From an uncultured Kordiimonas sp. (GTDB lineage: Bacteria; Pseudomonadota; Alphaproteobacteria; Sphingomonadales; Kordiimonadaceae): DNA of 64,000 bases. The notes below the pieces were generated by a model. The model saw nothing but the letters and a program-made list of their open reading frames with translations, was not told where the DNA came from and searched no databases. The stretch covers positions 1,736,001 to 1,800,000 of the forward strand of contig CANNDZ010000001.1 of the NCBI GenBank assembly GCA_947503575.1, written 5' to 3'. The translations under genes were made by a program, and so were the position numbers. This document shows, piece by piece, positions 56,062 to 64,000 of the stretch. Within the stretch, counting starts at the first letter, position 1. Every line of letters begins with the position of its first letter.

Positions 56062-56811
56062 ATGACTGAAGATCTGGCATTTTCTATGGCTATGGACCTT
56101 TTATTCAATGGTCAAAACGTAGATTATTGCGAACGTCCACTGAGCCTTGACGTGATTGACACCATGGCGATGTTTTCTGACTTGCCAGAGCGCGCCCATG
56201 TGGGTGTTGTTGGGCCGGGCGGTGGTCGGCTGGTAAAAACACTGGCCAGTCGGGGTTATATTGTCGACGCGTATGAAGGCCGCAAGGAATGTCTGGACCA
56301 TCTGGACGCCATGTTCAGCAAAAATAGCGCTGTGCGTCTTTACCCAGTCAAACATCTGAATGACCCAATTATGCGCGGGAAAATGCGCTTTCATGCCCTT
56401 TTCTGCATGGATGACCTGCGGGCGTTTCGGGAAAATCAGGAATGGACGGAAAACGTTCAACGCATGGTTCGCCCAGGCGGATATTTCGTCTATTCGCAGG
56501 TATCGAACAAGCTGCCGGGCAAACAAAACACACTGGCAAAATACTTTAATCTATCAGGCAATTACGACGTTAGCGAACGCACAGCGCAGCAAATCCGGAG
56601 CAGTTATATGGCGTTAGATGACTGGGACCCAGATTTGGATAAGAAGAAAATGGCAATAGAAACGCTGGGTATTGTTAAGTCTGGGTCCGGGTTGCGCCGT
56701 AATATCATGAGCGGCGTAGAAGTTCGGTATGTCGTTTGGCGACGCAAAATGACCGCGCAACAACTCGAAGATGCTTCGATGCCCATCAAGCTGACGGTTC
56801 CAGTAAGCTGA
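56062..56811 (+). CDS. Predicted SAM-dependent methyltransferase
   Basis: 249 residues, start preceded by GAGGGAGTG. Rossmann-like order: HVGVVGPGGGRLVKTLASRGY (motif I), a strand ending in acidic YEGRKE, HALFCMDDL and MVRPGGYFVYSQVSNK (late motif). No signal peptide. Substrate unknown. It sits alone behind a structured leader and converges on the thioesterase gene at 56821. Confidence 0.65.
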   Translation: MTEDLAFSMAMDLLFNGQNVDYCERPLSLDVIDTMAMFSDLPERAHVGVVGPGGGRLVKTLASRGYIVDAYEGRKECLDHLDAMFSKNSAVRLYPVKHLNDPIMRGKMRFHALFCMDDLRAFRENQEWTENVQRMVRPGGYFVYSQVSNKLPGKQNTLAKYFNLSGNYDVSERTAQQIRSSYMALDDWDPDLDKKKMAIETLGIVKSGSGLRRNIMSGVEVRYVVWRRKMTAQQLEDASMPIKLTVPVS

Positions 56812-56820
56812 TAAGGTTGC

Positions 56821-57684
56821 TTAGTCGTCCTTCTTCATCCGCAGCAGACTTTCTTGGGCGGTGGAGGCAAGCAACCGTCCATCGCGCCCGTACATGGCAC
56901 CGCGTGCCAGCCCGCGCCCTTTGCCTGACCAATAGCCTTCCGTGCGGTAGAAAATCCAATCATCGACGCGGAAGGTATCGCGGTGAAACCACATGGCATG
57001 GTCAAGGCTGGCAACAGTTTTCAGGCGCTTGTCACGCGGGATCATGGCATGCGGTCGCAGGTTGGATGACAGGAAGGCAAAATCAGAAATATAGGCCAGC
57101 AATCGCCGGTGTAGCGCCTGATCATCACCAATTGGTTCCTTCAGTCGAAGCCAATATCCTGTTACCGGGTCCTTTGGTTTGATGTTTTCAAGGTCCATCC
57201 GATCAATGGCGCGCGTTTCAAACGGCAGGTAAGCACCCTTTTTCTGCCCCGAATTGAAGGCGCGTAGTACTTTTTCATAGTAGGCTTCATCGTCATCCAG
57301 GTCTTCGGGTTGGGGTACATCGGGCATATCGATCTGATGCGATACGCCGTCTTCGCCTACATGAAATGAGGCCGCAAGCGTAAAGATAGCCTCGCCGTTC
57401 TGGATGGCTACAACTCGCCGGGTCACAAAGCTGCGACCATCGCGGATTGGATCTACATCATAAATGATCGGTTGGTCTGCAATACCGGGACGCAAAAAAT
57501 AACCATGAAGCGAGTGCAATTTATAGTCAGCAGCGACTGTTTTTTCTGCAGCTTCCATTGCTTGCGCAACCACATGGCCGCCAAATACATGTTTGTTTGG
57601 CCAATCATTGGGTAGACCCCTGAACAACAGACGATCAAGCTGCTCGACCTGCAGCAGGTCGACGACGTGAGCAACAGAAGACAT
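56821..57684 (-). CDS. tesB: Acyl-CoA thioesterase II
   Basis: 287 residues, double hotdog fold as in E. coli TesB (286). HVFGGHVVAQAMEAAEKTV, the first-lobe LHSLHGYFLRPG and YDVDPIRDGRSFVTRRV, and second-lobe YISDFAFLSSNLRPH and AMYGRDGRLLASTAQESLLR with the catalytic Asp, Ser/Thr and Gln region. It hydrolyses a broad range of acyl-CoAs. A class II aldolase-type gene ends five bases upstream. Confidence 0.93.
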   Translation of the reverse strand: MSSVAHVVDLLQVEQLDRLLFRGLPNDWPNKHVFGGHVVAQAMEAAEKTVAADYKLHSLHGYFLRPGIADQPIIYDVDPIRDGRSFVTRRVVAIQNGEAIFTLAASFHVGEDGVSHQIDMPDVPQPEDLDDDEAYYEKVLRAFNSGQKKGAYLPFETRAIDRMDLENIKPKDPVTGYWLRLKEPIGDDQALHRRLLAYISDFAFLSSNLRPHAMIPRDKRLKTVASLDHAMWFHRDTFRVDDWIFYRTEGYWSGKGRGLARGAMYGRDGRLLASTAQESLLRMKKDD

Positions 57685-57689
57685 ATGGC

Positions 57690-58469
57690 TTAATTCCTAA
57701 AGCTTGAGTCCATCCGGTCCAGCTTGCGCAGGATCGCGGGCCAGACAAAATTATCAGCACCGCCGGCACCCGCAACGACACGCAAATCCCTCAGTGCGTT
57801 GCTAATCGAGTCCTTGCTTGGGCTGTGCAAGGGCATGCCGGTCGCTCGTGTAAGGACTTGAATTTTGCACGCCTTTTCCAGAAAGAACATGCCTTCAAAT
57901 GCTTGTGCGACTGTTGGGCCAACTGTCAGGGTGCCATGGTTCCTGAGGATGAGGGCACTCTTGTCGCCCATGTCTTCAACCAGGCGTTCTTTCTCACCAT
58001 CATTTACAGCAAAGCCCTCATAATCATGATAAGCAACTTGCGCCCAGGCAGGTATTGAACTCTGCGCCAGTGGTTCCAGCCCACTTTCGAGGTTGGACAC
58101 GGCGATACCATAGTCTGTATGAAGGTGCAGCACGCAGCCAGCATCTTCGCGGGCTTCATGAATGGCACTGTGGATCACAAAACCAGCAGCATTTGGTATG
58201 AAAGGAGTGTCCATCATGGCGTTGCCATTCAGGTCAACCTTGATCAGACTTGACGCTGTCATTTCTTCAAACATTAAACCAAGTGGGTTGATCAGAAAGT
58301 GATGATCTGTATTGGGTACACGCGCAGAAATATGGGTGTAGATAAGGTCATCCCATCCAAAATAGGCGCACATGCGATACGCCGCCGCCAGATTGACGCG
58401 AGCCTCCCATTCTTCTTCGCTAACCTGATCCTTCACTGAGGGAATATCAAGAACGCCGAGTTTGCTCAT
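57690..58469 (-). CDS. Class II aldolase/adducin family protein
   Basis: 259 residues from the ATG at 58469 (AAGGAG 10 bases upstream). Zinc-site histidines of the family are seen in YTHISARVP, LHLHTDYGIAVSNL and ILRNHGTLTVG. Members include fuculose-phosphate-type aldolases and many of unknown reaction; this one is closer to the uncharacterised adducin-like group that accompanies catabolic genes. It is read before tesB in the same direction. Confidence 0.87.
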   Translation of the reverse strand: MSKLGVLDIPSVKDQVSEEEWEARVNLAAAYRMCAYFGWDDLIYTHISARVPNTDHHFLINPLGLMFEEMTASSLIKVDLNGNAMMDTPFIPNAAGFVIHSAIHEAREDAGCVLHLHTDYGIAVSNLESGLEPLAQSSIPAWAQVAYHDYEGFAVNDGEKERLVEDMGDKSALILRNHGTLTVGPTVAQAFEGMFFLEKACKIQVLTRATGMPLHSPSKDSISNALRDLRVVAGAGGADNFVWPAILRKLDRMDSSFRN

Positions 58470-58589
58470 GGGTTTTCTCCTTAACGTCGCTGGCATGCTG
58501 TTGGAAATCAAAAAACAGTTTTCCTCGCGCTTAACCTAGTGCGAAAAGCGATCACGTCCAAGCGAGGTTTTGACTATTTGCGAAAGACT

Positions 58590-59996
58590 TTATTTGCGGG
58601 GTCGGCGGGAAAAATACCGCCGAACAGGGGCCCGCACCAGTCCTGCAACCGACTGTACGGCTAGTGGTGCGTGATCTTCAGCATCTTTAATCCAGCCATC
58701 CGAGCGGAAGCGCAGAATAAGAAGCACAGACTTTACCAGGTAATCAGCAATGATGACCGCGTACATGGCCTCTACCGGACCATCAAGCGCGAGCACAAGA
58801 AAGCCCAGACTAAACCGCCCGATGATGATCCCGGCGAACGTGACAATAAGGGGGTACCGTGTTTCGCCGCCGCCCCTAAGCGCGCTGCCAATAGCAAACT
58901 CGATGGCCATTAAGGGCTGTACAATTGCCAAAATGATAATGAAGTATTCTGTGTAGGACCTCACCTCTGGGTCGATAGACAGCAATGCCGCTAATTCAGC
59001 TTTGAAAATCAGGGACACCAGCGCCATTGCGCTCATGATGACAATAGCCATTTTCATAGCCAGCCAGCCGTTGGCGCGGGCGGCCTCTGGGTCCTTTGCA
59101 CCCAGGTTTTGGCCAGACAACGTCGCGCTGGCAGCACCAAAACCCATACCAACGACGATACAAATACTCAGAATTGTGATCCCGATACCGTATGCCGCAA
59201 ACGCAGCCGTACCGTAACCCGCCACCAATATCATGAACAAAACGAAGCTGGTTTGAATGATAACCTGCTCTAGTGCTGCGGGTGCACCGATACGCGCCAA
59301 CTGCGTCAGGCGGGTGGTGTCAAAGAGCGCGTGTGTGGTTGGAAACAAAGGATATGAGCGGAAAACCCATCTTAAAATGAACCAACCAACAACAAAAAGC
59401 TGACCAAACGCCGTACCCCATGGGATGCCGCTAACACCCATTTCGGGCAAGCCGAAGCTGCCGTGTACCAAAGCATATGAGCCAATCGTGCCAAAGATGG
59501 TAGCAAACGCGCTGTAGCGAAGAGGCCGAACGACATCCCCGATTGCGCGGAATGCGGTTGCTATTGTCAGGGCCAGCGAAAAGATAACGTTCAAGATGGC
59601 CGTCGGGCGGATATAGTCTACCGCAAGTTTGCTGGATATCGGATCAAGGCTAAACAAACCCACAATCCACTCGGCAAGTAAAAAGGCAGCTGCACCGAGG
59701 ATCAGGGAAATCAAAATCGCCAAAGTTAGGGAACTGGTGGTGGCTTCTGACGCCTCCTGCCGGTCTTCAGCGCCCCAGGCGCGGGCAACAACAGCTGTTG
59801 TAGCAACCGATAGGGCCATAGATGCAGACATCAGCAGAAAATGTACACGCCCACCGGTCACAACCGCTGCGCTGGCCTCTGGCCCGAAAGGCGCAACAAT
59901 CCACAGGTGAGCAAAGGAAATTGAGACCATCAGAATGTTGGCAGCGATGTTAGGTCCAGCAAGCTGCCACACGCGTTTATATGAAAGTTGGTCCAT
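58590..59996 (-). CDS. MATE-family efflux transporter
   Basis: 468 residues from the ATG at 59996 (MDQLSYKRVWQLAGPNI); the open frame adds 52 codons without a site. About 12 membrane segments. Two-fold MATE repeat with VARAWGAEDRQEASEATTSS and GQNLGAKDPEAARANGW, the typical GxxxGAxD loops. Exports organic cations or drugs with Na+ or H+; substrate unknown. Divergent from the acyl-CoA dehydrogenase gene at 60209. Confidence 0.9.
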   Translation of the reverse strand: MDQLSYKRVWQLAGPNIAANILMVSISFAHLWIVAPFGPEASAAVVTGGRVHFLLMSASMALSVATTAVVARAWGAEDRQEASEATTSSLTLAILISLILGAAAFLLAEWIVGLFSLDPISSKLAVDYIRPTAILNVIFSLALTIATAFRAIGDVVRPLRYSAFATIFGTIGSYALVHGSFGLPEMGVSGIPWGTAFGQLFVVGWFILRWVFRSYPLFPTTHALFDTTRLTQLARIGAPAALEQVIIQTSFVLFMILVAGYGTAAFAAYGIGITILSICIVVGMGFGAASATLSGQNLGAKDPEAARANGWLAMKMAIVIMSAMALVSLIFKAELAALLSIDPEVRSYTEYFIIILAIVQPLMAIEFAIGSALRGGGETRYPLIVTFAGIIIGRFSLGFLVLALDGPVEAMYAVIIADYLVKSVLLILRFRSDGWIKDAEDHAPLAVQSVAGLVRAPVRRYFSRRPRK

Positions 59997-60208
59997 GAAA
60001 CCTGTATTTCCTGTTGGTCGGGCTCTTAAAAAGGGACGAAATTCGCCAAAAAACTGAAAACTTTGTGCCGTTCTTGACACCAAATACTTAAAAATTGGTA
60101 TTGCGCTTGACTTAGGGCGTCTCTGACCGATGTCACTCTGGAAACAGAACAAAATTCCGTACAGTCGCTATCGTGTCCGGAATGACCTGTCCAGAGTGGG
60201 AGAGAGTA

Positions 60209-61381
60209 ATGACGGACCTGGAAACCTTCCGTAGTGAAACCAGAGCCTGGCTTGAAGAAAACTGCCCGGCATCCATGCGAACACCAATGCGCGGTGATGA
60301 TGACGCTTGTTGGGGTGGGCGCAAATTCAAATTTGCCTCTGATGATCAGAAGACCTGGCTGGACCGCATGGCATCGCGTGGTTGGACAGTACCAACCTGG
60401 CCAACAGAATATGGCGGTGGCGGCCTATCTAAAGACGAAGCCAAAATCCTGGCGGCTGAAATGCGCCGCATCAAAGCGCGGTCGCCTCTTACGTCTTTTG
60501 GCATCTGGATGCTTGGCCCAGCTTTGTTGAAGTTTGGTACGCACGAGCAAAAACTGGAGCATTTGCCAAAGATCGCTCGTGGTGAAATTCGCTGGTGTCA
60601 GGGGTATTCAGAGCCAAACGCCGGGTCAGACCTTGCGTCATTGGCGACCAAGGCGGAAGATCAAGGCGACCACTGGATTGTGAATGGCCAGAAGGTTTGG
60701 ACATCATACGCCGACCAAGCGGACTGGATATTCTGTCTGGTGCGCACTGACAACACAGGCACAAAACACCATGGCATCAGCTTCGTGCTATTCGACATGG
60801 AAAGCGAAGGTGTTTCAACCAAGCCAATCAAGCTGATTTCAGGCAATTCGCCGTTTTGTGAAACCTTCTTTGATGACGTGAAAGTGCTCAAATCCAACTT
60901 GGTAGGTGAAGAAAACAAAGGCTGGACCATTGCTAAATACCTGCTGACCCATGAGCGCACCGGCATCAGTGATATGGGAATGCCAACGCCCCTTAATATG
61001 CTGGCAAAAGACAAACTGGGCACCAACGAAGATGGCAAATTGCCAGAGTCGATGCTGCGCCACCAGATCGCGGAGCATGAAATCGATGCGGCGTCATTTG
61101 TTTTCACGCTGGAGCGCGCCAAAGACGAGGCCAAGGCAGGTGGCGATATGGGTGCATTTTCGTCCATGCTTAAGTATTACGGCACAGAATTGAATAAACA
61201 GCGTCATGAGTTGATTGTGAAGACAAACGGTTCTGATGGCCTGGAATGGGAAGGGCAATATTCCAACGAGGGCGACATCGCCCGCAGTTGGTTGCGGACC
61301 AAAGCCAACTCTATTGAAGGGGGCACCTCCGAGGTGCAGCTCAATATCATTTCCAAACGCATTCTAGACCTGCCAGCCTAA
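60209..61381 (+). CDS. Acyl-CoA dehydrogenase, large (catalytic) partner
   Basis: 390 residues from the ATG at 60209 (GGGAGAGAG just upstream); 60173 in frame is unlikely. FAD and substrate signs are QGYSEPNAGSDLASLATKA and the C-terminal SIEGGTSEVQLNIISKRILD. Glu249 in LLTHERTGIS sits where isovaleryl-CoA-type dehydrogenases carry their base. Enzymes of this type, such as PimC, pair with a smaller dehydrogenase; here the gene 13 bases downstream fits. Together they probably form a mixed tetramer. Confidence 0.88.
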   Translation: MTDLETFRSETRAWLEENCPASMRTPMRGDDDACWGGRKFKFASDDQKTWLDRMASRGWTVPTWPTEYGGGGLSKDEAKILAAEMRRIKARSPLTSFGIWMLGPALLKFGTHEQKLEHLPKIARGEIRWCQGYSEPNAGSDLASLATKAEDQGDHWIVNGQKVWTSYADQADWIFCLVRTDNTGTKHHGISFVLFDMESEGVSTKPIKLISGNSPFCETFFDDVKVLKSNLVGEENKGWTIAKYLLTHERTGISDMGMPTPLNMLAKDKLGTNEDGKLPESMLRHQIAEHEIDAASFVFTLERAKDEAKAGGDMGAFSSMLKYYGTELNKQRHELIVKTNGSDGLEWEGQYSNEGDIARSWLRTKANSIEGGTSEVQLNIISKRILDLPA

Positions 61382-61394
61382 GGAGTATTGAGTT

Positions 61395-62531
61395 ATGGCT
61401 TTGATTTTAAATGAAGAACAACAGCTCCTTAAAGAATCAGCAGATGGCTTTTTCGCAGAAAAAGCGCCTATCAGCCAATTGCGGGAACTGCGCGATAGCC
61501 GCAGTGAAACAGGGTTCTCCGAGGCTCTGTGGAACGAAATGGCTGAAATGGGTTTTGCCGGTCTTCTGGTCGACGAAGACAATGGCGGTACCGATTTTGG
61601 TGTGATGGGCGCAGGCATTGTTGCTGAAGCCATGGGGCGCACGCTCTCAGCATCACCGTATCTGGCAAGCGGTGTTATCAGTGCGAGTGTGATCAAGGCA
61701 GCGGCGTCAGATGCTCAGAAAGCAAATCTGTTACCAGCAATAGCCTCGGGCGAGAAAATTATCGCACTCGCGATTGATGAAAACGCGCATCACAGACCAG
61801 AAAGCACTGCGCTGAAGGCAACTGCTGACGGCGACGGTTATGTGCTGTCTGGTATGAAAACCTTTGTGTGTGACGGCCATGTTGCTGATGCATACCTTGT
61901 GCTTGCCCGCACATCAGGTGCTCCTGGTGATACATCTGGTCTAAGTGTATTTCTGGTTGAGAAAGGCGCTGGTGGTCTTATCGTAGACCGCACAGTGATG
62001 ACGGACAGCCGCAATTGGGCAAAGCTGACGTTTGAAGGTGTTCGTGTTGGCGCTGACGCGCTTGTTGGGCCGCTTGATGGCGCGTTTGACGCGATTGAAC
62101 CGGCGCTCGATCGTGCCCGCATCATTGTGGCGGCAGAATTGCTGGGTATCGCGCAGGAGTGTCTGGATCGTACGGTGGAATACCTTCGCGAACGCAAACA
62201 GTTTGGCACCGTGATTGGGTCCTTCCAGGGGCTGCAGCACCGGGCGTCGCACCTGTTCAGTGAAATTGAAGTCACGCGGTCTGCCGTTCTGAAGGCGATG
62301 CAGGCAGCTGACACAGGCGGTGACGTGCGCTGGTTCGCAAGCCTGGCAAAGGCCAAAGCGTGTAAAACAGCAGAACTTGCGACCAACGAAGCCATACAAA
62401 TGCATGGCGGGATCGGAATGACCGACGAATTTGATATTGGTTTCTTTATCAAGCGTGCGCGCATTTTGCAGACATTCCTTGGCGACTTTAATTATCACGC
62501 GGACCGGTTTGCAGCCTGTTCCAGCTACTGA
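61395..62531 (+). CDS. Acyl-CoA dehydrogenase, small (non-catalytic?) partner
   Basis: 378 residues. Acyl-CoA dehydrogenase fold with GFAGLLVDEDNGGTDFG, RVGADALVGPLDG and IQMHGGIGMTDEFDIGFF. The usual catalytic Glu is missing from both known places: LDRARIIVAAELLG has Asp at the isovaleryl type site, and the C-terminus reads LQTFLGDFNY instead of YEG. It matches the PimD-like small subunits that need a large partner. The partner is the preceding gene (13-base gap). Confidence 0.85.
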   Translation: MALILNEEQQLLKESADGFFAEKAPISQLRELRDSRSETGFSEALWNEMAEMGFAGLLVDEDNGGTDFGVMGAGIVAEAMGRTLSASPYLASGVISASVIKAAASDAQKANLLPAIASGEKIIALAIDENAHHRPESTALKATADGDGYVLSGMKTFVCDGHVADAYLVLARTSGAPGDTSGLSVFLVEKGAGGLIVDRTVMTDSRNWAKLTFEGVRVGADALVGPLDGAFDAIEPALDRARIIVAAELLGIAQECLDRTVEYLRERKQFGTVIGSFQGLQHRASHLFSEIEVTRSAVLKAMQAADTGGDVRWFASLAKAKACKTAELATNEAIQMHGGIGMTDEFDIGFFIKRARILQTFLGDFNYHADRFAACSSY

Positions 62532-62566
62532 CGCACCAGCGTCATTCAATTGTTTGGGGAGAGACA

Positions 62567-64000
62567 ATGTTTGATAGTTTGGAACTACCAAAGGTAGACC
62601 CGAAAACGCCGATTGATCAGTTGATCGGCATGCTGACGGCACCGAACATGCCGTTTGCAACCAAAACCGAAAATGTTCAGGGGCAAGACCTGACGGTTTT
62701 CGCCAACCAGCCTGCAACGCTGCGGGATGTTTTTATGCTGTTCCTCGGCCATGCGGACAAGGAATATATGGTGTATCAGGGGGAGCGCATAACCTTCGCG
62801 CAAACCTTGGCAAAAGCATCCCAGCTTTCGCAAGCTCTTGTCGATGACTTTGGTCTTAAAAAGGGTGACAGAGTTGCGCTCGCTATGCGCAACTATCCCG
62901 AATGGCCTATCGCCTATATGGCAATTGTCGCTGCTGGCGGTATCGCGGTTCTGATGAATGCCTGGTGGAAAGAACAAGAACTTTCCTGGGCTTTGAAAAA
63001 TTGCGGCGCTAAACTTGCCATTGCAGACGCGCCGCGCGCCGCCTGCATGATGGACTGCGCTGACGAACTGGATCTTAACATCATCGTTGCCCGCGACGCG
63101 TTCGACGCGCATGACCGATTGTCGGCGATGGACGCTGTTGTCGCCGACAAAAAGCCCATGGTGTGGCCAACTGTCGATGTCGACACCGACGACTATGCCA
63201 TGATGCTTTATACCTCGGGGTCGACAGGGTTCCCTAAGGGGGCTCCGTCTACCCACCGCGCCGTGATCAGCGTACTTTTTAACTGGGTTGTTATTGCGCT
63301 GTGCCTCAAAATGCTGGGACGGGTGCCGGAAGATGAGGACTATCAGCCAATTATGCTGGTGGCTGTGCCTTTCTTCCACGTGACAGGTCTTTTGCCTGTC
63401 ATGTTGGTGTCGGCACTTGTCGGGCGCAAGCTGGTTATCATGCACAAATGGGATGCTGATGATGCCTGCCGTCTTGTGGAAGAAGAGGGTGTTACAACCT
63501 TCACCGGTGTTCCGACCATGAGCTACGAGATGGCGCAGCTTGCTAAAACCGGCAAATATGACATGTCGACACTATTGGATATGGGCGGCGGCGGCGCTGC
63601 GCGTCCGGCGGAGCATGTGAAGCTGATCAAGGAAGTGCTGCCGAACTCAAGCCCGGGAATTGGGTACGGCCTGACGGAAACCAATGCCATGGCAGCTCTG
63701 CTGTCAGGCGATGAGTATCTGGAGCGCCCGGCAAGTGTGGGCAAGCCCACGCCGCCTTTGATGCAAATCCGCCTTGTGGATTCTGCGGGTAATGAAGTGC
63801 CGCAGGGTGAACGCGGCGAAATCTGCATGAAGTCTGTAATGAATGTTACGCACTATTGGAACAACCCAGAAGCCACAGAGCGTGCCTTTACGGACGGCTG
63901 GTTCCATTCGGGTGATGTCGGCTATCAGGATGAAGAAGGATATATCTTCATCGTGGATCGCCTGAAAGATATCATCATTCGAGGCGGTGAAAACATCAGC
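62567..64000 (+). CDS. Acyl-CoA ligase / AMP-binding enzyme (3' end beyond window)
   Basis: 478 codons visible from the ATG at 62567 (GGGGAGAGAC upstream); the frame is open to the last base. ANL-family signs: LYTSGSTGFPKGAPSTHRA (P-loop), VPFFHVTGLLPV, GYGLTETNAMAALLSG (A5) and WFHSGDVGYQDEEGYIFIVDR followed by LKDIIIRGGENIS (hinge). It activates a carboxylic acid to acyl-AMP and then acyl-CoA. It follows the acyl-CoA dehydrogenase pair by 35 bases, so it is probably the entry enzyme of that route. The C-terminal lid domain is outside the window. Confidence 0.92.
   Translation, partial: MFDSLELPKVDPKTPIDQLIGMLTAPNMPFATKTENVQGQDLTVFANQPATLRDVFMLFLGHADKEYMVYQGERITFAQTLAKASQLSQALVDDFGLKKGDRVALAMRNYPEWPIAYMAIVAAGGIAVLMNAWWKEQELSWALKNCGAKLAIADAPRAACMMDCADELDLNIIVARDAFDAHDRLSAMDAVVADKKPMVWPTVDVDTDDYAMMLYTSGSTGFPKGAPSTHRAVISVLFNWVVIALCLKMLGRVPEDEDYQPIMLVAVPFFHVTGLLPVMLVSALVGRKLVIMHKWDADDACRLVEEEGVTTFTGVPTMSYEMAQLAKTGKYDMSTLLDMGGGGAARPAEHVKLIKEVLPNSSPGIGYGLTETNAMAALLSGDEYLERPASVGKPTPPLMQIRLVDSAGNEVPQGERGEICMKSVMNVTHYWNNPEATERAFTDGWFHSGDVGYQDEEGYIFIVDRLKDIIIRGGENIS

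Noticed and set aside
62585-63445. 286-codon minus-strand frame at the acyl-CoA ligase
   Set aside because: Antisense of an uninterrupted ligase frame with all ANL motifs; product His/Gln-rich and unlike any family I know.
1-64000. tRNA, rRNA, CRISPR, prophage or insertion sequence
   Set aside because: No cloverleaf-like or rRNA-like stretch, no regularly spaced repeats and no transposase, integrase or phage structural gene were seen on either strand.

Overview
The window is a continuous, gene-dense stretch of an alphaproteobacterial chromosome. A free-standing ATPase inhibitor zeta protein (DUF1476) lies beside purC. A DUF2336 protein, a BolA/CGFS-glutaredoxin pair and an xseB-ispA-dxs-tlyA block point the same way. 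Codon use and moderate GC suit a marine aerobic heterotroph, possibly Kordiimonadales-like, but rank below class is a guess. I see no rRNA, tRNA, CRISPR array, insertion sequence or phage gene.

Layout. 1-4539: end of a short-chain dehydrogenase, two exported methyltransferase-like proteins around an ICMT-type membrane methyltransferase, and a divergent PiT-like membrane protein. 4592-6387 (minus): bolA, CGFS glutaredoxin, Tas-type aldo-keto reductase. 6599-11759 (plus): a four-gene surface-glycan operon (metallo-beta-lactamase-fold protein, GT4 glycosyltransferase, sulfotransferase, flippase). 11756-16265: envelope and hydrolase genes. 16464-20405 (minus): purC-purS-purQ-purL, with the zeta inhibitor divergent at 20635. 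21025-24449: a PEP-CTERM-like exported protein and a large TPR lipoprotein whose C-terminus is a second copy of the zeta domain. 24610-30008: MFS transporter, a STAS plus response-regulator/phosphatase/kinase signalling pair, a LysR regulator and a small TPR protein. 30059-35979: mnmC, a DUF2336 protein, an FAD-linked oxidase and TsaC/Sua5. 36079-39062: DmdC-like acyl-CoA dehydrogenase and an MBL hydrolase. 39154-44339: xseB-ispA-dxs-tlyA and a TrmA/RlmD-family RNA methyltransferase. 44345-49980: aroC, fabI, BrkB family, DnaJ family and pdxH. 50093-64000: a catabolic region with aldehyde and alcohol dehydrogenases, thioesterases, two SDRs, an acyl-CoA-kinase-like phosphotransferase, a split acyl-CoA dehydrogenase pair and an acyl-CoA ligase cut by the window end.

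How it fits together. The housekeeping part covers purine synthesis, isoprenoid precursors, chorismate, fatty-acid elongation, tRNA/rRNA modification and vitamin B6. The accessory part has three themes: sulfated surface glycan assembly, an exported PEP-CTERM/TPR pair, and a CoA-thioester catabolic module that may handle 4-hydroxyacyl or branched substrates. The most unusual item is the zeta-type ATPase-inhibitor domain at the end of an exported TPR lipoprotein, about 1 kb from the true zeta gene. Also notable are the twin exported methyltransferase-like proteins, the glycan operon sitting between bolA and the pur genes, and a structured leader at 55906-56061.
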